Source: Algicola sp. (GTDB lineage Bacteria > Bacteroidota > Bacteroidia > Flavobacteriales > Flavobacteriaceae). From it: DNA of 64,000 bases. The stretch lies in the NCBI GenBank assembly GCA_018222915.1, contig JAAEZI010000015.1:1-64000 (forward strand), written 5' to 3'. Shown here one piece after another: positions 36,777 through 46,139 of this stretch. The notes beneath the pieces are model-generated. The model ran no database searches and was not told where the DNA came from. It saw only the letters and a program-made list of their open reading frames with translations. A program made the position numbers and the translations under genes. Position 1 is the first letter of the stretch. The number at the start of each line of letters is the position of its first letter.

Positions 36777-37574
36777 ATGGAAAAAAGAACAGATAAAAAT
36801 TCGTATACCATTATATTCGCCATAGTCATGGTGTTTGTTGTAGGTGCGTTGTTAGCGTATTTAGCGTCATCATTAAAACCTACAATTTCTGAAAATCAGC
36901 GTTTAGAGAAACAACAGAACATTCTTTATGCGATGGGCATCAATAACAATGAAGAAACTAGTGCCGTTTTTGTGTCTACGGAAGAGGCACCTGAATTGTT
37001 TACGCAAAACATTAAAGAGCAATTAGTATTGGAATCTAAGGACGGTCAAATCATTAGTGAAATGACCAGACAAGAATATATGGATGCCAACAATGGTCAA
37101 GAACCTTACTTGATTGATATCAAAAAACAAAAAAGTAATGCCAAAAATGGTAATGCTCGCAAGCTACCATTATTTGTTGGCGAAAAGGATGGTAAAACTG
37201 TTTATGTTGCGCCTATTTACGGTAAAGGACTTTGGGATGCCATTTGGGGTTACATAGCTATTGATAAGGATATGGTCGTTCAAGGTGCTTACTTTGACCA
37301 TAAAGGTGAAACACCTGGTTTGGGTGCAAATATCAAACAACGCTATTTTATGGATGACTTCTACGGCGAACATTTACTTACTGAAAACGGTGCTTTTAAA
37401 GGTATTACAGTTGCCAAAGGAAATGCAGATCCGAAGAATGAAGATAAAACAGACAATGAAGTAGACGCTATAGCAGGTGCTACAATTACTGGCGATGGAG
37501 TTACAGCCATGATTAAAAGTGATTTAAAACTCTACAAGCCCTATTTTGAAAATCTAAAAAAACAATCTAACTAA
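36777..37574 (+). CDS. nqrC: Na+-translocating NADH:quinone reductase subunit C
   Basis: Single-span subunit (helix near residues 10-32) with a periplasmic FMN domain. The 265 residues have GLWDAIWGYIAID, GETPGLGANI and the flavinylation motif DAIAGATITGDGV, whose Thr after GAT takes covalent FMN from ApbE. It is third in the operon, 3 bases after nqrB. Confidence 0.97.
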   Translation: MEKRTDKNSYTIIFAIVMVFVVGALLAYLASSLKPTISENQRLEKQQNILYAMGINNNEETSAVFVSTEEAPELFTQNIKEQLVLESKDGQIISEMTRQEYMDANNGQEPYLIDIKKQKSNAKNGNARKLPLFVGEKDGKTVYVAPIYGKGLWDAIWGYIAIDKDMVVQGAYFDHKGETPGLGANIKQRYFMDDFYGEHLLTENGAFKGITVAKGNADPKNEDKTDNEVDAIAGATITGDGVTAMIKSDLKLYKPYFENLKKQSN

Positions 37575-37575
37575 T

Positions 37576-38220
37576 ATGGGACTACTTTCAAAAAAAGACG
37601 CAGCTCTAATAAAAGACCCTTTAGCAGATAATAACCCAATTACAATTCAGGTTTTGGGTATCTGTTCTGCCTTAGCAATTACTGCAGAGCTGGAAGCATC
37701 TATCGTGATGTCAATTTCAGTATTATTTGTATTGGGTGTTGGAAACGTTGTTATCTCTTTAATGCGTAATATCATTCCGTCAAAAATTAGAATTATCGTA
37801 CAATTAATCGTTGTAGCGACATTAGTAATCATAGTTGATTTGGTGTTAAAAGCTTTTGCCTATGAACTTAGTAAGACACTGTCGGTTTTCGTCGGACTTA
37901 TTATCACGAACTGTATCATCATGGGACGTTTTGAAGCTTTCGCACTAGGAAATGGACCTTGGCGTTCATTTTTAGATGGTATCGGAAATGCTTTAGGATA
38001 TGCCGTTATTCTAATCATTGTTGGGTTTTTTAGAGAGCTTTTCGGCTCTGGAACCTTATTAGGAATTCCTGTATTAGGGGATCCAATTGAAAAAACAGGA
38101 TTGTATAGTATTGGCTATGAAAATAATGGTTTTATGCTATTATCACCAATGGCTTTGATTGTCGTAGGTATCATTATTTGGGTACAACGTTCAAGAAATA
38201 AAGATTTAGTAGAAGATTAA
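37576..38220 (+). CDS. nqrD: Na+-translocating NADH:quinone reductase subunit D
   Basis: A 214-residue membrane subunit homologous to NqrE and RnfA/E. It has six hydrophobic segments and conserved GICSALAIT near the start plus IVGLIITNCIIMGR-like FVGLIITNCIIMGR, which includes one of the Cys residues of the intramembrane Fe-S site shared with NqrE. It follows nqrC after one base. Confidence 0.97.
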   Translation: MGLLSKKDAALIKDPLADNNPITIQVLGICSALAITAELEASIVMSISVLFVLGVGNVVISLMRNIIPSKIRIIVQLIVVATLVIIVDLVLKAFAYELSKTLSVFVGLIITNCIIMGRFEAFALGNGPWRSFLDGIGNALGYAVILIIVGFFRELFGSGTLLGIPVLGDPIEKTGLYSIGYENNGFMLLSPMALIVVGIIIWVQRSRNKDLVED

Positions 38221-38256
38221 AAGTTAATCCTAGCATAGGATTTAAACGCTCAGAAT

Positions 38257-38997
38257 ATGGAACATATAGAATTATTTTTCAAATCAATATTTATAGATAA
38301 CATGGTATTCGCCACCTTCCTAGGAATGTGTTCGTACCTTGCAGTTTCTAAGAAAGTATCAACAGCTGTGGGATTAGGTGCAGCCGTTATCTTCGTTTTG
38401 GCCATCACAGTACCACTCAACTGGTTGTTGGATCAGTACATTTTGCAACCTGGAGCATTATCTTGGTTGGGTGCTGAATATGCCGATTACGATTTAAGCT
38501 TTTTATCTTTCATCATGTTTATCGCCACGATTGCCACTATGGTGCAACTGGTAGAAATAGTCGTAGAGAAATTTTCACCGTCCTTGTATAATTCGTTGGG
38601 GATTTTCTTACCGTTAATCGCTGTGAACTGTGCCATCTTAGGTGGGTCTTTATTTATGCAATCTCGTGAAATTGCGACCTTAGGTTTAGCAACTACTTAT
38701 GGTGTTGGATCAGGAATCGGTTGGTTTTTAGCCATATTAGCCATTGCAGCTATTCGCGAAAAGATAAGATATTCAAGTGTACCACCTGCATTAAGAGGCT
38801 TAGGTATCACATTTATTATAACGGGTTTAATGGCTATCGGATTTATGAGTTTTGGTGGTATGTTAACTGGTGGTGATGACGAAGAAAAGGAAACGAAAAC
38901 GGCTCAGATGGAGTCTGAGGTAGATAAGAAAGAGTCAACGGATAAAACGTTGGTGGCTGAAGGGAATCTTAATAACAACACTAAAATAGAAGAGTAG
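38257..38997 (+). CDS. nqrE: Na+-translocating NADH:quinone reductase subunit E, with C-terminal tail
   Basis: Membrane subunit pairing with NqrD. The core (about residues 1-205) has six hydrophobic segments, [13 protein letters not shown] with one putative Fe-S Cys and [17 protein letters not shown] with the other. Beyond residue ~205 there is a 40-residue hydrophilic tail ([11 protein letters not shown]...), making 246 residues against ~200 in Vibrio. The tail is low-complexity and probably cytoplasmic or disordered. The core is otherwise complete. Confidence 0.96.
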   Translation: MEHIELFFKSIFIDNMVFATFLGMCSYLAVSKKVSTAVGLGAAVIFVLAITVPLNWLLDQYILQPGALSWLGAEYADYDLSFLSFIMFIATIATMVQLVEIVVEKFSPSLYNSLGIFLPLIAVNCAILGGSLFMQSREIATLGLATTYGVGSGIGWFLAILAIAAIREKIRYSSVPPALRGLGITFIITGLMAIGFMSFGGMLTGGDDEEKETKTAQMESEVDKKESTDKTLVAEGNLNNNTKIEE

Positions 38998-38998
38998 T

Positions 38999-40312
38999 AT
39001 GATTATTTTAGCAGCAGGAACAGGAGGAACGGTTTTAGCAACAGTAGTAGCGTTTTTAGTGGTAACGCTCATATTGGTATTGTTGTTATTATTTGTAAAA
39101 CAAAAATTATCACCATCTGGTCCAGTGACCATTAAAATTAATGGTGAAAAAGAAATAGAAGTCGCTTCTGGAGGGACTTTATTGTCCACATTAGGTGGTG
39201 AAAAAATATTCTTACCATCTGCTTGTGGTGGTGGTGGAACTTGTATTCAATGCGAATGCCACGTCCTATCTGGTGGTGGTGAAGCCTTGCCTACAGAAAC
39301 ACCTCACTTTAGTAGAAAGGAATTACAAAACGGAGCGCGTTTATCATGTCAAGTAAAAGTGAAGCAAGACATGGAAATTACGATTCCTGAAGAAGTTTTC
39401 GGTATCAAAAAATGGGAAGCAACCGTTGTAAGAAATTATAATGTAGCCTCTTTTATCAAGGAATTTGTTGTTGAAATTCCTGAAGATATGAACTATAAGG
39501 CTGGTGGCTATATTCAAATTGAGATACCACCATGTGAAATAAAGTATTCAGATATTGATATTACTGCGCACCCAGAAGAGCATGAAACACCTGATAAATT
39601 TCAGGCAGAATGGGATAAATTTGGTCTTTGGCCTCTCGTTATGAAAAATGACGAAACTGTAGAAAGAGCCTATTCAATGGCTTCTTATCCAGCTGAAGGA
39701 CGTGAGATCATGTTGAATGTTCGTATTGCAACACCACCATGGGATCGTAATAAGAATGCATGGATGGATGTCAACCCTGGGATTGCGTCATCGTATATCT
39801 TCGCTCAAAAACCTGGAGATAAAGTAGTGATTTCAGGCCCTTACGGTGAATTCTTTATCAATGAATCTGAAAGTGAAATGTTATATGTTGGTGGTGGTGC
39901 TGGAATGGCGCCAATGCGATCACATTTATACCACCTTTTCAAAACCCTAAAAACGGGAAGAAAAGTCACCTATTGGTATGGAGGACGTTCTAAGCGTGAG
40001 TTATTTTACATAGATCATTTTAGAGCTTTAGAAAAAGACTTCCCTAATTTTAGATTCTTTATGGCTTTATCTGAGCCCTTGGAAGAAGATAACTGGAAAG
40101 TTAAAAAAGATATTAATGACGAATCAGGTGATGGTTTCGTCGGGTTTATTCACAATTGTGTGATTGATAACTACCTGAATCATCACGATGCTCCAGAGGA
40201 TATTGAATTATATTTCTGTGGACCACCACTAATGAACCAAGCTGTTCAGAAAATGGGTGAGGATTTTGGTATTCCTGATGAACACATCCGATTTGATGAT
40301 TTTGGAGGCTAA
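38999..40312 (+). CDS. nqrF: Na+-translocating NADH:quinone reductase subunit F
   Basis: NADH-oxidising subunit: N-terminal membrane helix (about 3-27), a [2Fe-2S] ferredoxin domain with CGGGGTCIQC and a later LSC, then a ferredoxin-reductase FAD domain (RAYSMASYP) and an NADH domain (MLYVGGGAGMAPMRSH, YFCGPPLMN). The 437 residues are slightly longer than in Vibrio. It closes the operon; a strong terminator follows. Confidence 0.97.
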   Translation: MIILAAGTGGTVLATVVAFLVVTLILVLLLLFVKQKLSPSGPVTIKINGEKEIEVASGGTLLSTLGGEKIFLPSACGGGGTCIQCECHVLSGGGEALPTETPHFSRKELQNGARLSCQVKVKQDMEITIPEEVFGIKKWEATVVRNYNVASFIKEFVVEIPEDMNYKAGGYIQIEIPPCEIKYSDIDITAHPEEHETPDKFQAEWDKFGLWPLVMKNDETVERAYSMASYPAEGREIMLNVRIATPPWDRNKNAWMDVNPGIASSYIFAQKPGDKVVISGPYGEFFINESESEMLYVGGGAGMAPMRSHLYHLFKTLKTGRKVTYWYGGRSKRELFYIDHFRALEKDFPNFRFFMALSEPLEEDNWKVKKDINDESGDGFVGFIHNCVIDNYLNHHDAPEDIELYFCGPPLMNQAVQKMGEDFGIPDEHIRFDDFGG

Positions 40313-40333
40313 TCTTATAGTCAACTTAAATAT

Positions 40334-40370
40334 AAAAGCCAACTCGCTAATGAGTTGGCTTTTTTTTTTG
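40334..40370. terminator. Terminator of the nqr operon
   Basis: A perfect 12-bp stem AAAAGCCAACTC / GAGTTGGCTTTT with a 6-base loop and a long T-tract on the plus strand. It may also serve the convergent gene ending at 40386. Confidence 0.92.
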
Positions 40371-40385
40371 GACTAAATTAAATTC

Positions 40386-40838
40386 TCAATAGCTGAGTTC
40401 GTATTTAGGACGATCGTTTTCAAATTCGAATAATTTGGTGTAATCCATAACATTTGGAACCTGATCTAGTTCACATAACAGTGTAATCACGGCTGCAAGT
40501 CCTTCAAAAAGTAAGTCTTTGTCTTTTGGATTATTGGGTCGTTTATGAGATCTATGAAAGGGTAATTGGTAACGACAAGCTTTTAAGAACGTTGCTTCTA
40601 TTTGAAGTAACTCGTATGGTGAATAACCATTAAAACGTCGTCCTAAGCTTTGATGTACTTTTCCAATATAATTCAGAATCAAAGTACCGTGTTCATCTGA
40701 CAGGTGTTTCCAGGCATCGGTACGATCCAAAATATTCCCAACAGCACAACTTTTACAGCACTCTGGGTGTAACTCATCATTATGAAACGCATGATAGAGC
40801 TTTTGAATGGCTTGTTCTAAACGATAGGATGTTTTCAT
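40386..40838 (-). CDS. Conserved small protein with CCxxC motif, unknown
   Basis: 150 residues from the ATG at 40838 (MKTSYRLEQAIQKLY). It is soluble and largely helical, with a Cys cluster ECCKSCAVGN near residues 27-36 and a further Cys at two sites. I recall similar proteins next to nqr genes in flavobacteria, but do not know a function. The motif might bind a metal or Fe-S cluster. It converges with nqrF and is a candidate NQR accessory protein by context only. Confidence 0.7.
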   Translation of the reverse strand: MKTSYRLEQAIQKLYHAFHNDELHPECCKSCAVGNILDRTDAWKHLSDEHGTLILNYIGKVHQSLGRRFNGYSPYELLQIEATFLKACRYQLPFHRSHKRPNNPKDKDLLFEGLAAVITLLCELDQVPNVMDYTKLFEFENDRPKYELSY

Positions 40839-40926
40839 GTGGATATATCTGATGGTTTCTTTCGACATTAAAAGATACAAAAATCTACGGAATTGTAAAT
40901 CGCTGCATAAGTTTATGAAGATATGG

Positions 40927-41325
40927 CTACTTATATTCTATAATGATAAACACAGCGGTCTTATCACCAATATTGAGAACTTCGTGAATGGACAGTGCTT
41001 CTTTGCTAAAAGTATACCCACTTGGAACGTCAACTTCTCGCGTTCCCGTGGAGTCTGTTATTCTAAAAGTACTACCTGTAACGGTATAGCCGACATGCGG
41101 ATCGTGATAATGTTTTTCGTGACCTATACCTGGAGGAAAGGTGCATCGCAATACTCTTATCTCATCATTTTCTTCAAGCACTTCAGCAACTGGTTGTCCC
41201 TGCCACCCAGCTTCTAATGGGTCTGGTAAATTGGGCTTATTGTTACAATTTAACAGCAACAAAAATAGACCGAAACATCCGCAAAATTTCCTGCAGTTAA
41301 AGCGATAGTTATGATTAAATTTCAT
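40927..41325 (-). CDS. Cupin-domain lipoprotein
   Basis: A 132-residue protein with a signal peptide ending in LLLLNC (possible lipobox, Cys near residue 28) and one cupin fold. The metal-binding pattern GHEKHYHDPHVGY has three His plus a Glu, followed by strands and a second-half His (IHEVLNIG). Single-domain cupins of this kind bind a metal and may sense or modify a small molecule. Its divergent neighbour encodes a DUF4846 protein. Confidence 0.75.
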   Translation of the reverse strand: MKFNHNYRFNCRKFCGCFGLFLLLLNCNNKPNLPDPLEAGWQGQPVAEVLEENDEIRVLRCTFPPGIGHEKHYHDPHVGYTVTGSTFRITDSTGTREVDVPSGYTFSKEALSIHEVLNIGDKTAVFIIIEYK

Positions 41326-41373
41326 ACTATAAATTTACAATTTATTTATAGCTAACATAACAAAATAGAAGTA

Positions 41374-42261
41374 ATGAACGTTAGCATTTATATGAAAAAA
41401 CTTCTACTTAGTATTTTAATTTTGTGTTCTTTGTTTGTGGTTGCCTATCAATTCAAACCTGTTAAACAAGTGGTAGAGTTGGTTGCGGCGAAAGCTGAAC
41501 CTAGTCAGTTAATTAACAAAGACAGTACTACCATTAAATCTAGAGTAAATGCACCTTTAGGTTACCAACGTGCTGATTATGCTAAAGGAAGTTTTCAGGA
41601 ATACCTTCGGAATTATAAATTAAAACCTTACGGAACACAAATCATAAATTATGATGATTCCCCATATTTTTGGCAACGAGGACATATTGGTGTCTTGGAG
41701 GTGCCTGTTCCGAAAAACGGTTTGCAACAATGTGCAGATGCGCTCATAAGAATCAGAAGTGAATACCTATGGGACAACAATCGTATGGACGAGATAGGTT
41801 TTAATTTTACCTCAGGTCATTACTGTTCTTGGATAAAATATGCTGAAGGCTACAGACCTCAAATTAATGGTAATAAAGTGACCTTTATAAAATCGGCAGC
41901 AGCTAATCATAGCAAGAACAATTTTTATAAGTATCTTAATTTGATTTATATGTATTCAGGAACATTGTCACTTTTTAATGAGTTGCCAGCCATTGAAAAC
42001 GCCAGAGATTTAAAAATTGGTGACATGCTTATCAAAGGTGGCTCTCCTGGTCATATCGTGATGATAGGCGATGAGGTAGTCAATGCTGAGGGAGAGAAAC
42101 TATTCTTGTTGTTTCAGGGTAACACACCTGCACAAAGTGTTCACCTAGTGAAAAATCTTGAGGACGCTCATATATCGCCATGGTACCAATTGGAAAAGGG
42201 TGCTGTAGTTCCTGTATCAAATTACACGTTTTATGATGCTAAGTTTGTAAGGTTTAAATAG
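41374..42261 (+). CDS. DUF4846 family exported protein
   Basis: A 295-residue protein with an N-terminal signal/anchor (KKLLLSILILCSLFVVAY). The start is either 41374 or the ATG at 41392, which gives a more typical MKKLLLS signal. DUF4846 features are ADALIRIRSEYLW, GHYCSWIKYAEGYRP, the GGSPGHIVMIGD segment and SPWYQLE. A Cys at GHYCSW and a His at SPGHIV are reminiscent of NlpC/P60-type enzymes, but this is not established. The function is unknown. Confidence 0.8.
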   Translation: MNVSIYMKKLLLSILILCSLFVVAYQFKPVKQVVELVAAKAEPSQLINKDSTTIKSRVNAPLGYQRADYAKGSFQEYLRNYKLKPYGTQIINYDDSPYFWQRGHIGVLEVPVPKNGLQQCADALIRIRSEYLWDNNRMDEIGFNFTSGHYCSWIKYAEGYRPQINGNKVTFIKSAAANHSKNNFYKYLNLIYMYSGTLSLFNELPAIENARDLKIGDMLIKGGSPGHIVMIGDEVVNAEGEKLFLLFQGNTPAQSVHLVKNLEDAHISPWYQLEKGAVVPVSNYTFYDAKFVRFK

Positions 42262-42269
42262 CAAGTTTG

Positions 42270-42277
42270 TATCTTTG
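42270..42277 (+). promoter_or_regulatory. -7 box directly before the gene at 42282
   Basis: TATCTTTG, with a TTTG at 42244-42247 as possible -33 element (22-base gap). Only four bases separate the box from the ATG, so the transcript may start at or very near the start codon. Confidence 0.6.
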
Positions 42278-42281
42278 TGCT

Positions 42282-42659
42282 ATGGGCAAAGCATTATCAA
42301 AACAAGAATTGCACAACCTTGCAATGAACCATGTAGGAAAAGATCTTGAACAAAGAGGCTTTGAGTTTGTTGCGATAAATAGTCAGCTTAAAAAACATCC
42401 ACAATTTGTCTGTATTGATAAAAACAGCCAGTACTTCTTTGTTATCGTAAGAGCTGTTATTCTTCCAGAAAATCCAAATAATTATGACGTAATTTGGATG
42501 GAAACTTTTAAGAAGCATGCTTCAGAAAAAGATGCTAAAGTGCTATATGCTGGTGTTGGTCTCGGAAATCCTGAAGGTGAGCATCTACCCATTTATCTCA
42601 ATGAGGAATACCTGATTGAGTACAATGGTATTCAAGTTATAGAAACCAATTTAAACTAA
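42282..42659 (+). CDS. Small conserved protein upstream of apbE, unknown
   Basis: 125 residues from the ATG at 42282; a TTG at 42267 overlaps the promoter box and is less likely. It is soluble, mixed alpha/beta, with LSKQELHNLAMNHVGKDLEQRGFEF and FVIVRAVILPENPN. I recall relatives labelled as an NQR subunit F, which is not supported: there is no Fe-S or flavin motif. Its stop abuts the apbE start (TAAATG), so the two are translationally coupled; a role near ApbE or NQR maturation is inference. Confidence 0.75.
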   Translation: MGKALSKQELHNLAMNHVGKDLEQRGFEFVAINSQLKKHPQFVCIDKNSQYFFVIVRAVILPENPNNYDVIWMETFKKHASEKDAKVLYAGVGLGNPEGEHLPIYLNEEYLIEYNGIQVIETNLN

Positions 42660-43634
42660 ATGAAATATCTTACGTTTTTTGTCTTGCTCGTGATGGTCTT
42701 TTCTTGTGAAACTGATCTAGAAAATACCAAATTATCAGGTCCAGTGTTTGGCACATCGTATACCATCATTTATGATGGAGAAATGGACTACACAGAGCAA
42801 ATTGATAGTCTGTTTGAAACGGTGAACCAATCTTTGTCTACCTATATACCCAATTCTGATATTTCTAAAATAAATAGGAATGAACCAACAGCAATTGATG
42901 AACATTTCAAACTTGTCTTGGACGCTTCAAAACGTATCCATAAAGCGACAAATGGTGCTTTCGATCCCACGATAGGAATTGTAGTCAACGCTTGGGATTT
43001 TGGTCCTGAAGGAAAAATTGTAGAATTGGATAGCATGAAAATTGACAGTATGATGCAATATGTTGGGTTTGATAAAGTGAATCGTGTGGATGATAAGGTG
43101 TTGAAAATGCAAGGTGCTTTTTTGGATTTCAATGCCATAGCTAAGGGTTATGGTGTGGACGTCATTGGCACATTTTTGGAAAGTCAAGGCATTCAAAATT
43201 ATTTGGTTGAAATTGGTGGTGAGATTCGTGTGAAAGGTCAAAACCTAGAAAAGGGTAGTCCATGGAAAGTCGGTTTGGATGAGCCGCGGTTTGATGGTGA
43301 GCAATCCGTTTACAAAGCTATCAGTTTGAAGGATGAAGCCATGGCAACCTCTGGTACTTATAGAAAATTTAAGGTTGATGATCAAGGTAATCGTTATGCT
43401 CATATTATTAATACAGAAACAGGTTACCCAACAAAAACAAACGTTTTAAGTGTCTCTGTCATTGCCGAAGATTGTATGACCGCAGATGCTTATGCAACAG
43501 CTTTTCAAGCGATGGGAATTGAAAAGGTCTCATCCTTTTTGGAAACGCATCCTGATATTAAAGTGTTCTTTATTTATGAGAATGATGACAAGGCGTTGGA
43601 AACATTAAGTAGTAATAACTTTCCTAAAGATTAG
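42660..43634 (+). CDS. apbE: FAD:protein FMN transferase
   Basis: A periplasmic lipoprotein (lipobox VFSC, Cys near residue 16) of 324 residues that attaches FMN to Thr in NqrB and NqrC. Typical motifs are VFGTSYTI, TNGAFDPTIG, LDFNAIAKGYGVD, EIGGEIRVKG and the C-terminal HIINTETGYPT and MTADAYATAF. It follows the 125-residue gene without a gap and lies 2.3 kb after nqrF. Its end overlaps the convergent methyltransferase gene by 11 bases. Confidence 0.95.
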   Translation: MKYLTFFVLLVMVFSCETDLENTKLSGPVFGTSYTIIYDGEMDYTEQIDSLFETVNQSLSTYIPNSDISKINRNEPTAIDEHFKLVLDASKRIHKATNGAFDPTIGIVVNAWDFGPEGKIVELDSMKIDSMMQYVGFDKVNRVDDKVLKMQGAFLDFNAIAKGYGVDVIGTFLESQGIQNYLVEIGGEIRVKGQNLEKGSPWKVGLDEPRFDGEQSVYKAISLKDEAMATSGTYRKFKVDDQGNRYAHIINTETGYPTKTNVLSVSVIAEDCMTADAYATAFQAMGIEKVSSFLETHPDIKVFFIYENDDKALETLSSNNFPKD

Positions 43635-44397
43635 GCTTGTAAACAACAGGAATAATTTCGCCTTTAGCTAAACAATATTTTTCAATGTCTTCTGCGGAAA
43701 GTTGAGCCGTATAATCAATTTCTTCGACTTTAAATCCGACGCTGCGTAGTTTGTCAAAATAATCACGACCATACACACGAACATGGTCGTATTGTCCGAA
43801 GATTTTGGTACGTTCCGCTTTGTCTGTGATAGTATCATCTTCAAAGGTCACGTCCCTTGACAAGTCCTGAGGTATTTGAAAGATGCCATAGCCACCAGGT
43901 TTTAACACTCGAAAAAGCTCCTGCATTGCTTTGGTGTCATCAGGAATATGCTCTAATACATGATTACATAAAATAACATCATAGCTATTATCTTCAAACG
44001 GAAGGTTACAAATATCCGCTTTGACGTCGGCAATCGGTGATAGCAAGTCTGTAGTAGTGTAATTCAAGTTCTTAAGGTTCCTGAATCGTTTTAAAAAGCA
44101 TTGCTCTGGTGCAAAATGCAGTACTTTCTTTTCCGCAGAAAAAAAATCGGTATCACTTTTTAAGTAGAGCCATAATAGGCGATGCCTTTCTAAAGACAAT
44201 GTTGATGGCGATAGTACATTATGACGTTGATTGCCATAGCCGTAAGGCAGAAAGGATCTAAAACTCTTACCATCAATTGGGTCTGTGTAAGTATTGCCCT
44301 TTAATAACAACGCCAAAATGGGACGAGCGACATAACTTAACCTAATTAATAAAGGTCTTGGGATGGTGTTTAATATGAGTTTAAATAGCGATTTCAA
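43624..44397 (-). CDS. SAM-dependent methyltransferase, class I
   Basis: A 257-residue Rossmann methyltransferase of the Methyltransf_11/25 type. The SAM region lies after [14 protein letters not shown], with [27 protein letters not shown] and [12 protein letters not shown]. The start overlaps the DUF3050 stop by 4 bases (ATGA), so the two are translationally coupled and probably act in one pathway. The substrate is unknown. The 3' end overlaps apbE by 11 bases. Confidence 0.85.
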   Translation of the reverse strand: MKSLFKLILNTIPRPLLIRLSYVARPILALLLKGNTYTDPIDGKSFRSFLPYGYGNQRHNVLSPSTLSLERHRLLWLYLKSDTDFFSAEKKVLHFAPEQCFLKRFRNLKNLNYTTTDLLSPIADVKADICNLPFEDNSYDVILCNHVLEHIPDDTKAMQELFRVLKPGGYGIFQIPQDLSRDVTFEDDTITDKAERTKIFGQYDHVRVYGRDYFDKLRSVGFKVEEIDYTAQLSAEDIEKYCLAKGEIIPVVYKPNL

Positions 44398-45182
44398 TGG
44401 TTCTCAACTTCTATGGACATATCACTTGAAATAAGGTTTGAAATACCATTCCATAGTTCGATACGATACGAAAGTGCCGCCTTGGCTACTTGTAAGACAT
44501 CATCCCATTTTTTGGAATCACGACCACATAATTCCTCAATCATCATTAATGATAAAGGACCGTGTTCATCACCATCTAACTCAATATGCCTATTCAAATA
44601 GTAAGTGAGTTTATTATAAGATTGATCTTTGGTTTCAGATTGATTAATAATCTGTAAAAACATGTCTGGAATCACGTCTTCTCTACCAAACGTAAATGCA
44701 GCAGCGATTTTGTGAGTTTCATTTGTAGCGATGATATCAAACGTAAACTGTATGAATCTTTTCGTTTCTATAGGTAAGTCTAAATGGTTAGCGGCCTGTT
44801 CAATCGAAACCCCTTTTGTGACTTCAGCAATAAACAATGTAATAGTCTCTGTATGGGCACCAATTTGATGCATGGCATCTAGGTACATTTCATAATGGCT
44901 TTTAGGTTCGCCTAATTCATTGATATCACTTTCTTCACCTAGCACAATCTCATTGATAAATCGTGCTGTAGATGCATGTTCTACTGGTGTCCATGGGACC
45001 GTAGTGGTGGTTAATTGATTCTGAAGGGCTTTAAGCAATGACATAAAGTCCCAAACGGCAAATACGTGCTGCTCCATAAAGATTTTAATATCTTCCAAAG
45101 TAGATAATGTGCCGTAAATTTTATGATTGTTGAGTTGCTCCCTTAAAGGTAATAAAGCGACTTCAAGCTGTTTTATAGACAT
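44394..45182 (-). CDS. DUF3050 protein (heme-oxygenase-like fold)
   Basis: A 262-residue all-helical protein that I recognise as DUF3050, grouped with the heme-oxygenase-like fold. Candidate metal ligands are seen: [15 protein letters not shown], the Glu/His in [15 protein letters not shown], and [11 protein letters not shown], which resembles the D/H-rich last helix of HO-like diiron oxidases. It lies between map, 9 bases upstream, and the methyltransferase it overlaps. The reaction is unknown; an oxidase role is inference. Confidence 0.8.
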   Translation of the reverse strand: MSIKQLEVALLPLREQLNNHKIYGTLSTLEDIKIFMEQHVFAVWDFMSLLKALQNQLTTTTVPWTPVEHASTARFINEIVLGEESDINELGEPKSHYEMYLDAMHQIGAHTETITLFIAEVTKGVSIEQAANHLDLPIETKRFIQFTFDIIATNETHKIAAAFTFGREDVIPDMFLQIINQSETKDQSYNKLTYYLNRHIELDGDEHGPLSLMMIEELCGRDSKKWDDVLQVAKAALSYRIELWNGISNLISSDMSIEVENH

Positions 45183-45191
45183 AATTTGTAA

Positions 45192-46010
45192 TTAAAGTAC
45201 AAGGGCTTCTTTTCTAAATTCATCTTCTTCATTGGATGAAATACCTAATGCTTCATGTACGTAAGCAAATGTTGAAAGGATTTCTGGTTTGCCATCTACA
45301 AGCGCTACGTCATGTTCAAAATGTACGCTTGGCTTTCCGTCTTGAGTGACTATGGTCCAACCGTCTTTCAATTGCTTTACACGATGTGTTCCTCCATTAA
45401 TCATAGGCTCAATGGCTACCACCATTCCTTCAATAAATTTTTTACCGCGACCTCTACGACCATAATTTGGCATTTCAGGATCTTCATGCATTTTACGTCC
45501 TAAACCATGACCCACGAGTTCTCTTACAACACCATATCCATGAGATTCACAGTGGTTTTGTATAGCGTAACCAACGTCACCAACGCGATTTCCTTTTTTA
45601 AATTCGCGGATACCAACATACAACGACTCTTTAGTCACTTCTACCAGCTTTTTAGTCTCAGGAGCTACTTCGCCGATTTCAAATGTATACGCATGATCAC
45701 CATAAAATCCATTCATAAGGGCACCACAATCTATGGAAACGATATCACCTTCCTTTAACGGTGTATTGGTTGGTAAGCCATGTACTACTGCTTCATTGAC
45801 ACTACATAAAAGTGTTGAAGGACAATCATATAAGCCTAAAAACCCAGGTAAGGCACCTTGTTCTCGAATGAAATCCTCAGCTAATTTATCCAGTTGCATG
45901 GTGGTTACACCTGCTTTGACTTCCTTAGCAAGCATTCCTAAAGTTTTAGATACTACCAACGCACTCTGACGCATTAATTCAATCTCTTCTTTTGTTTTTA
46001 CTATAATCAT
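45192..46010 (-). CDS. map: Type I methionine aminopeptidase
   Basis: Removes the initiator Met from nascent proteins with two metal ions. The 272 residues carry the metal-ligand motifs DCGALMNGFYGDHA (two Asp), VGHGLGRKMHEDP (His), EPMI (Glu) and the last Glu in the HFEHDVAL region, all in order. It is followed by DUF3050 and the methyltransferase on the same strand. A TATCTTTG box lies upstream. Confidence 0.96.
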   Translation of the reverse strand: MIIVKTKEEIELMRQSALVVSKTLGMLAKEVKAGVTTMQLDKLAEDFIREQGALPGFLGLYDCPSTLLCSVNEAVVHGLPTNTPLKEGDIVSIDCGALMNGFYGDHAYTFEIGEVAPETKKLVEVTKESLYVGIREFKKGNRVGDVGYAIQNHCESHGYGVVRELVGHGLGRKMHEDPEMPNYGRRGRGKKFIEGMVVAIEPMINGGTHRVKQLKDGWTIVTQDGKPSVHFEHDVALVDGKPEILSTFAYVHEALGISSNEEDEFRKEALVL

Positions 46011-46027
46011 CGTTTGAAAAATATGTG

Positions 46028-46035
46028 CAAAGATA
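46028..46035 (-). promoter_or_regulatory. -7 box upstream of map
   Basis: TATCTTTG on the minus strand, 18 bases before the map start; fits TAnnTTTG and may drive the map-DUF3050-methyltransferase unit. Confidence 0.55.
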
Positions 46036-46139
46036 CTTAAAATTAAAAATGTTTTTCTTTTTTACAGAAATATGATAATTGGCAGTTTTTATGTTTAACT
46101 TCTGTCCTAATTTTGTAATAGCAACTAAAGTCAATAGTT

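Noticed and set aside
40837-41217. Plus-strand frame of 126 residues opposite the cupin gene
   Set aside because: It is antisense to a gene with clear signal peptide and cupin motifs; no domain of its own.
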